A stretch of DNA of 64,000 nucleotides from the NCBI RefSeq assembly GCF_018139145.2, contig NC_059487.1, positions 7,523,792 to 7,587,791 of the forward strand, written 5' to 3'. The notes under the pieces are model-generated. The model had not been told where the DNA came from. It was given only the letters and a program-made list of their open reading frames with translations, and searched no databases. Every line of letters starts with the position of its first letter. Position 1 is the first letter of the stretch. A program made the translations under genes and the position numbers. Shown one piece after another: positions 62,468 to 64,000 of the stretch. Source of the DNA: Gymnogyps californianus. Lineage: Eukaryota > Chordata > Aves > Accipitriformes > Cathartidae.

Positions 62468-64000
62468 CTCCCTTACTTAATATTTTTGTTTACAATGACT
62501 GTTAGAGTCCTCCAGTCTTTGGACTATGTGACACATCGTTTCTGTTTAAGTCAGTACTTAGAAATGTTACAGAGAACGATTAACTACCAAGTCCAATATG
62601 TAATTTAAGGTGGCCAGTCAAGCATGTAGGAGGAGGAATACCACCAGATATTTTTCATAAAGTTTCCACAGTGTACAATGAAAAGTTGCACCAGACCAAG
62701 TTGCTTTGGTATGCTGTGCAAAAACAGTGATGGAGGAATACCACCTTGCAAACTTCTGCTTTCCTTCCAGTTATTTTTATCTTCCGTATTACAGGTGTGG
62801 TTTATTATAACGTATTTCCACCACAGTGCAAAGCATAGTAGAGGGAGGACAAAATCAACACTTAGTTTATATCTCCAGGTTCATGATCTGCCAGGACGCT
62901 TCTTAGTCTGCTTTAACAGCAATGGATAGGATATGAATCTGGGGAAAAGTTTACTGTCAAAGTATTTAAATATTTATCTTTTAGCAAAGTTGTCTGGCAA
63001 TTTGTTACTTGAATTGATTTCCTGAAAATATAAGTCCAAAAGATCAAACATCCCATAGCTGGCTTACTGTAACACCGATGGTGACTTGAATTTCCTGTGT
63101 TGTTACTGCTATAAGAGTCTGCACATAGACTCTGTGCATGTGTTTATGTATGTGTTTATCAATGGAAAAAATAGTGGAATTAGGCTGTTTCTCCCAGATT
63201 AATCAAATTCTTTCAACCTTCTTTATCTACTATGAGGTAGAGTTACAGGACAAAAGCTTATTTCTTTAAAAACACTTTGCATGCTCTCTTCAGACAGGAC
63301 AGCTGGCTGCTATGAATAAGATTAATGACATGAAATTTTTGCATTGGTAGCAATACATTTTGAATACTCTATTAATGTACTGTTCCATATTCATGTTTTT
63401 TGCAGTAATGTCTATGTTGTGTTGGTTAAAAACAACAGCAAAACAATTTTTTCATCAGCATTGGAATTAATGAAGCCTAGTTCATAATGACATTGTGTCC
63501 CAACTCACTCTAGTGCAACAACCCACATCTCTCCACAATGCTTCCAGTTCCATCCCACATTTCCCTGCTCCTCAGCAAGTACCCAGTGTTCCTTCCCATT
63601 TCCTTGTTGTCTGTACCATGAGAGGCAGCATGTGCTGTGGCTGATGCCAAATGATGTGTGCTGGTACACACGTGGTGACTGGGTAACCACAAGGGGCCTC
63701 AAGTGGAGAGAAAGGAGCAGAGATGGCCTCACCCCTTAGGACAGACTTAGTTTCAGTTTCCCTCCTTTCCTGAGATCTTTAATTTCATGAAGGTTGTAGG
63801 AACTTACTTATTCTTGAGGCATCTCTCTGAGTGTCAAATATCACCGAAATTAGTGAAAAATGGATTAAATTGGATTGAACCAGGCTAAAATATCATGAGA
63901 TCCCAAATCTGATAGATCTGCAGAAAGCATGGCCCCACATTCCCAGGTTCACAGTGTATTCAAACAGTTTTTCATGGAGTGCGCGTTTGTGTTGTTACAA
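62468..64000. other. Unique non-coding DNA
   Basis: No gene or repeat recognised. The stretch 63500-63740 is richer in G and C than its surroundings, with overlapping short minus-strand frames (75 and 60 codons) that show no domain. Confidence 0.5.

Noticed and set aside
1..64000. CRISPR arrays, operons, prophage or other prokaryotic systems
   Set aside because: Composition, CR1 LINEs and retroviral LTRs indicate vertebrate (avian) nuclear DNA; no regularly spaced repeats or gene clusters are present.

Overview
The window looks like bird nuclear DNA. It is AT-rich, CpG-poor and non-coding almost throughout, with no bacterial-style gene layout. Its recognisable repeats are avian: several CR1 LINE fragments of clearly different ages, and solo or broken LTRs of an endogenous retrovirus family that I know from memory to be common in Neoaves (TGTCCTGGTTTC... 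to ...TTAAACCATGACA ends) and not prominent in chicken or duck. I cannot name the species. The family names come from recognition by eye, not from a database search.

I found no protein-coding gene that I can name. Open reading frames are short (longest 145 codons), have no recognisable domains, and occur at about the number expected by chance in 64 kb of AT-rich DNA. The window is therefore a gene desert or the inside of a very large intron.

Layout: 1-7522 is unique AT-rich DNA with a G-tract near 2.7 kb and a 16-bp palindrome resembling an RFX site at 6.0 kb. A broken minus-strand LTR lies at 7.5-7.9 kb and an ancient minus-strand CR1 at about 9.5-10.1 kb. From 10 to 26 kb the sequence is mostly unique, with simple repeats and one possible ancient repeat at 16.6 kb. 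A tail-to-tail pair of CR1 elements lies at 26.0-26.7 kb. An ancient CR1 lies at 32.4-32.7 kb. An intact solo LTR with a perfect 5-bp target duplication is at 36461-37061, on the plus strand. A second, nearly full-length LTR at 46670-47264 lies on the minus strand. Between the two is the best candidate coding exon (38406-38543, minus). More CR1 fragments follow at 45.6, 51.4-52.1, 54.3 and 55.6-55.8 kb, and the last LTR scrap is at 62.4 kb.

No genes can be seen working together here. The functional candidates are the possible exon, LTR-borne promoter elements (a perfect CRE next to a TATA box in the 46.7-kb LTR), and a few stretches whose composition suggests conserved non-coding elements. 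All of these need comparative alignment to confirm.
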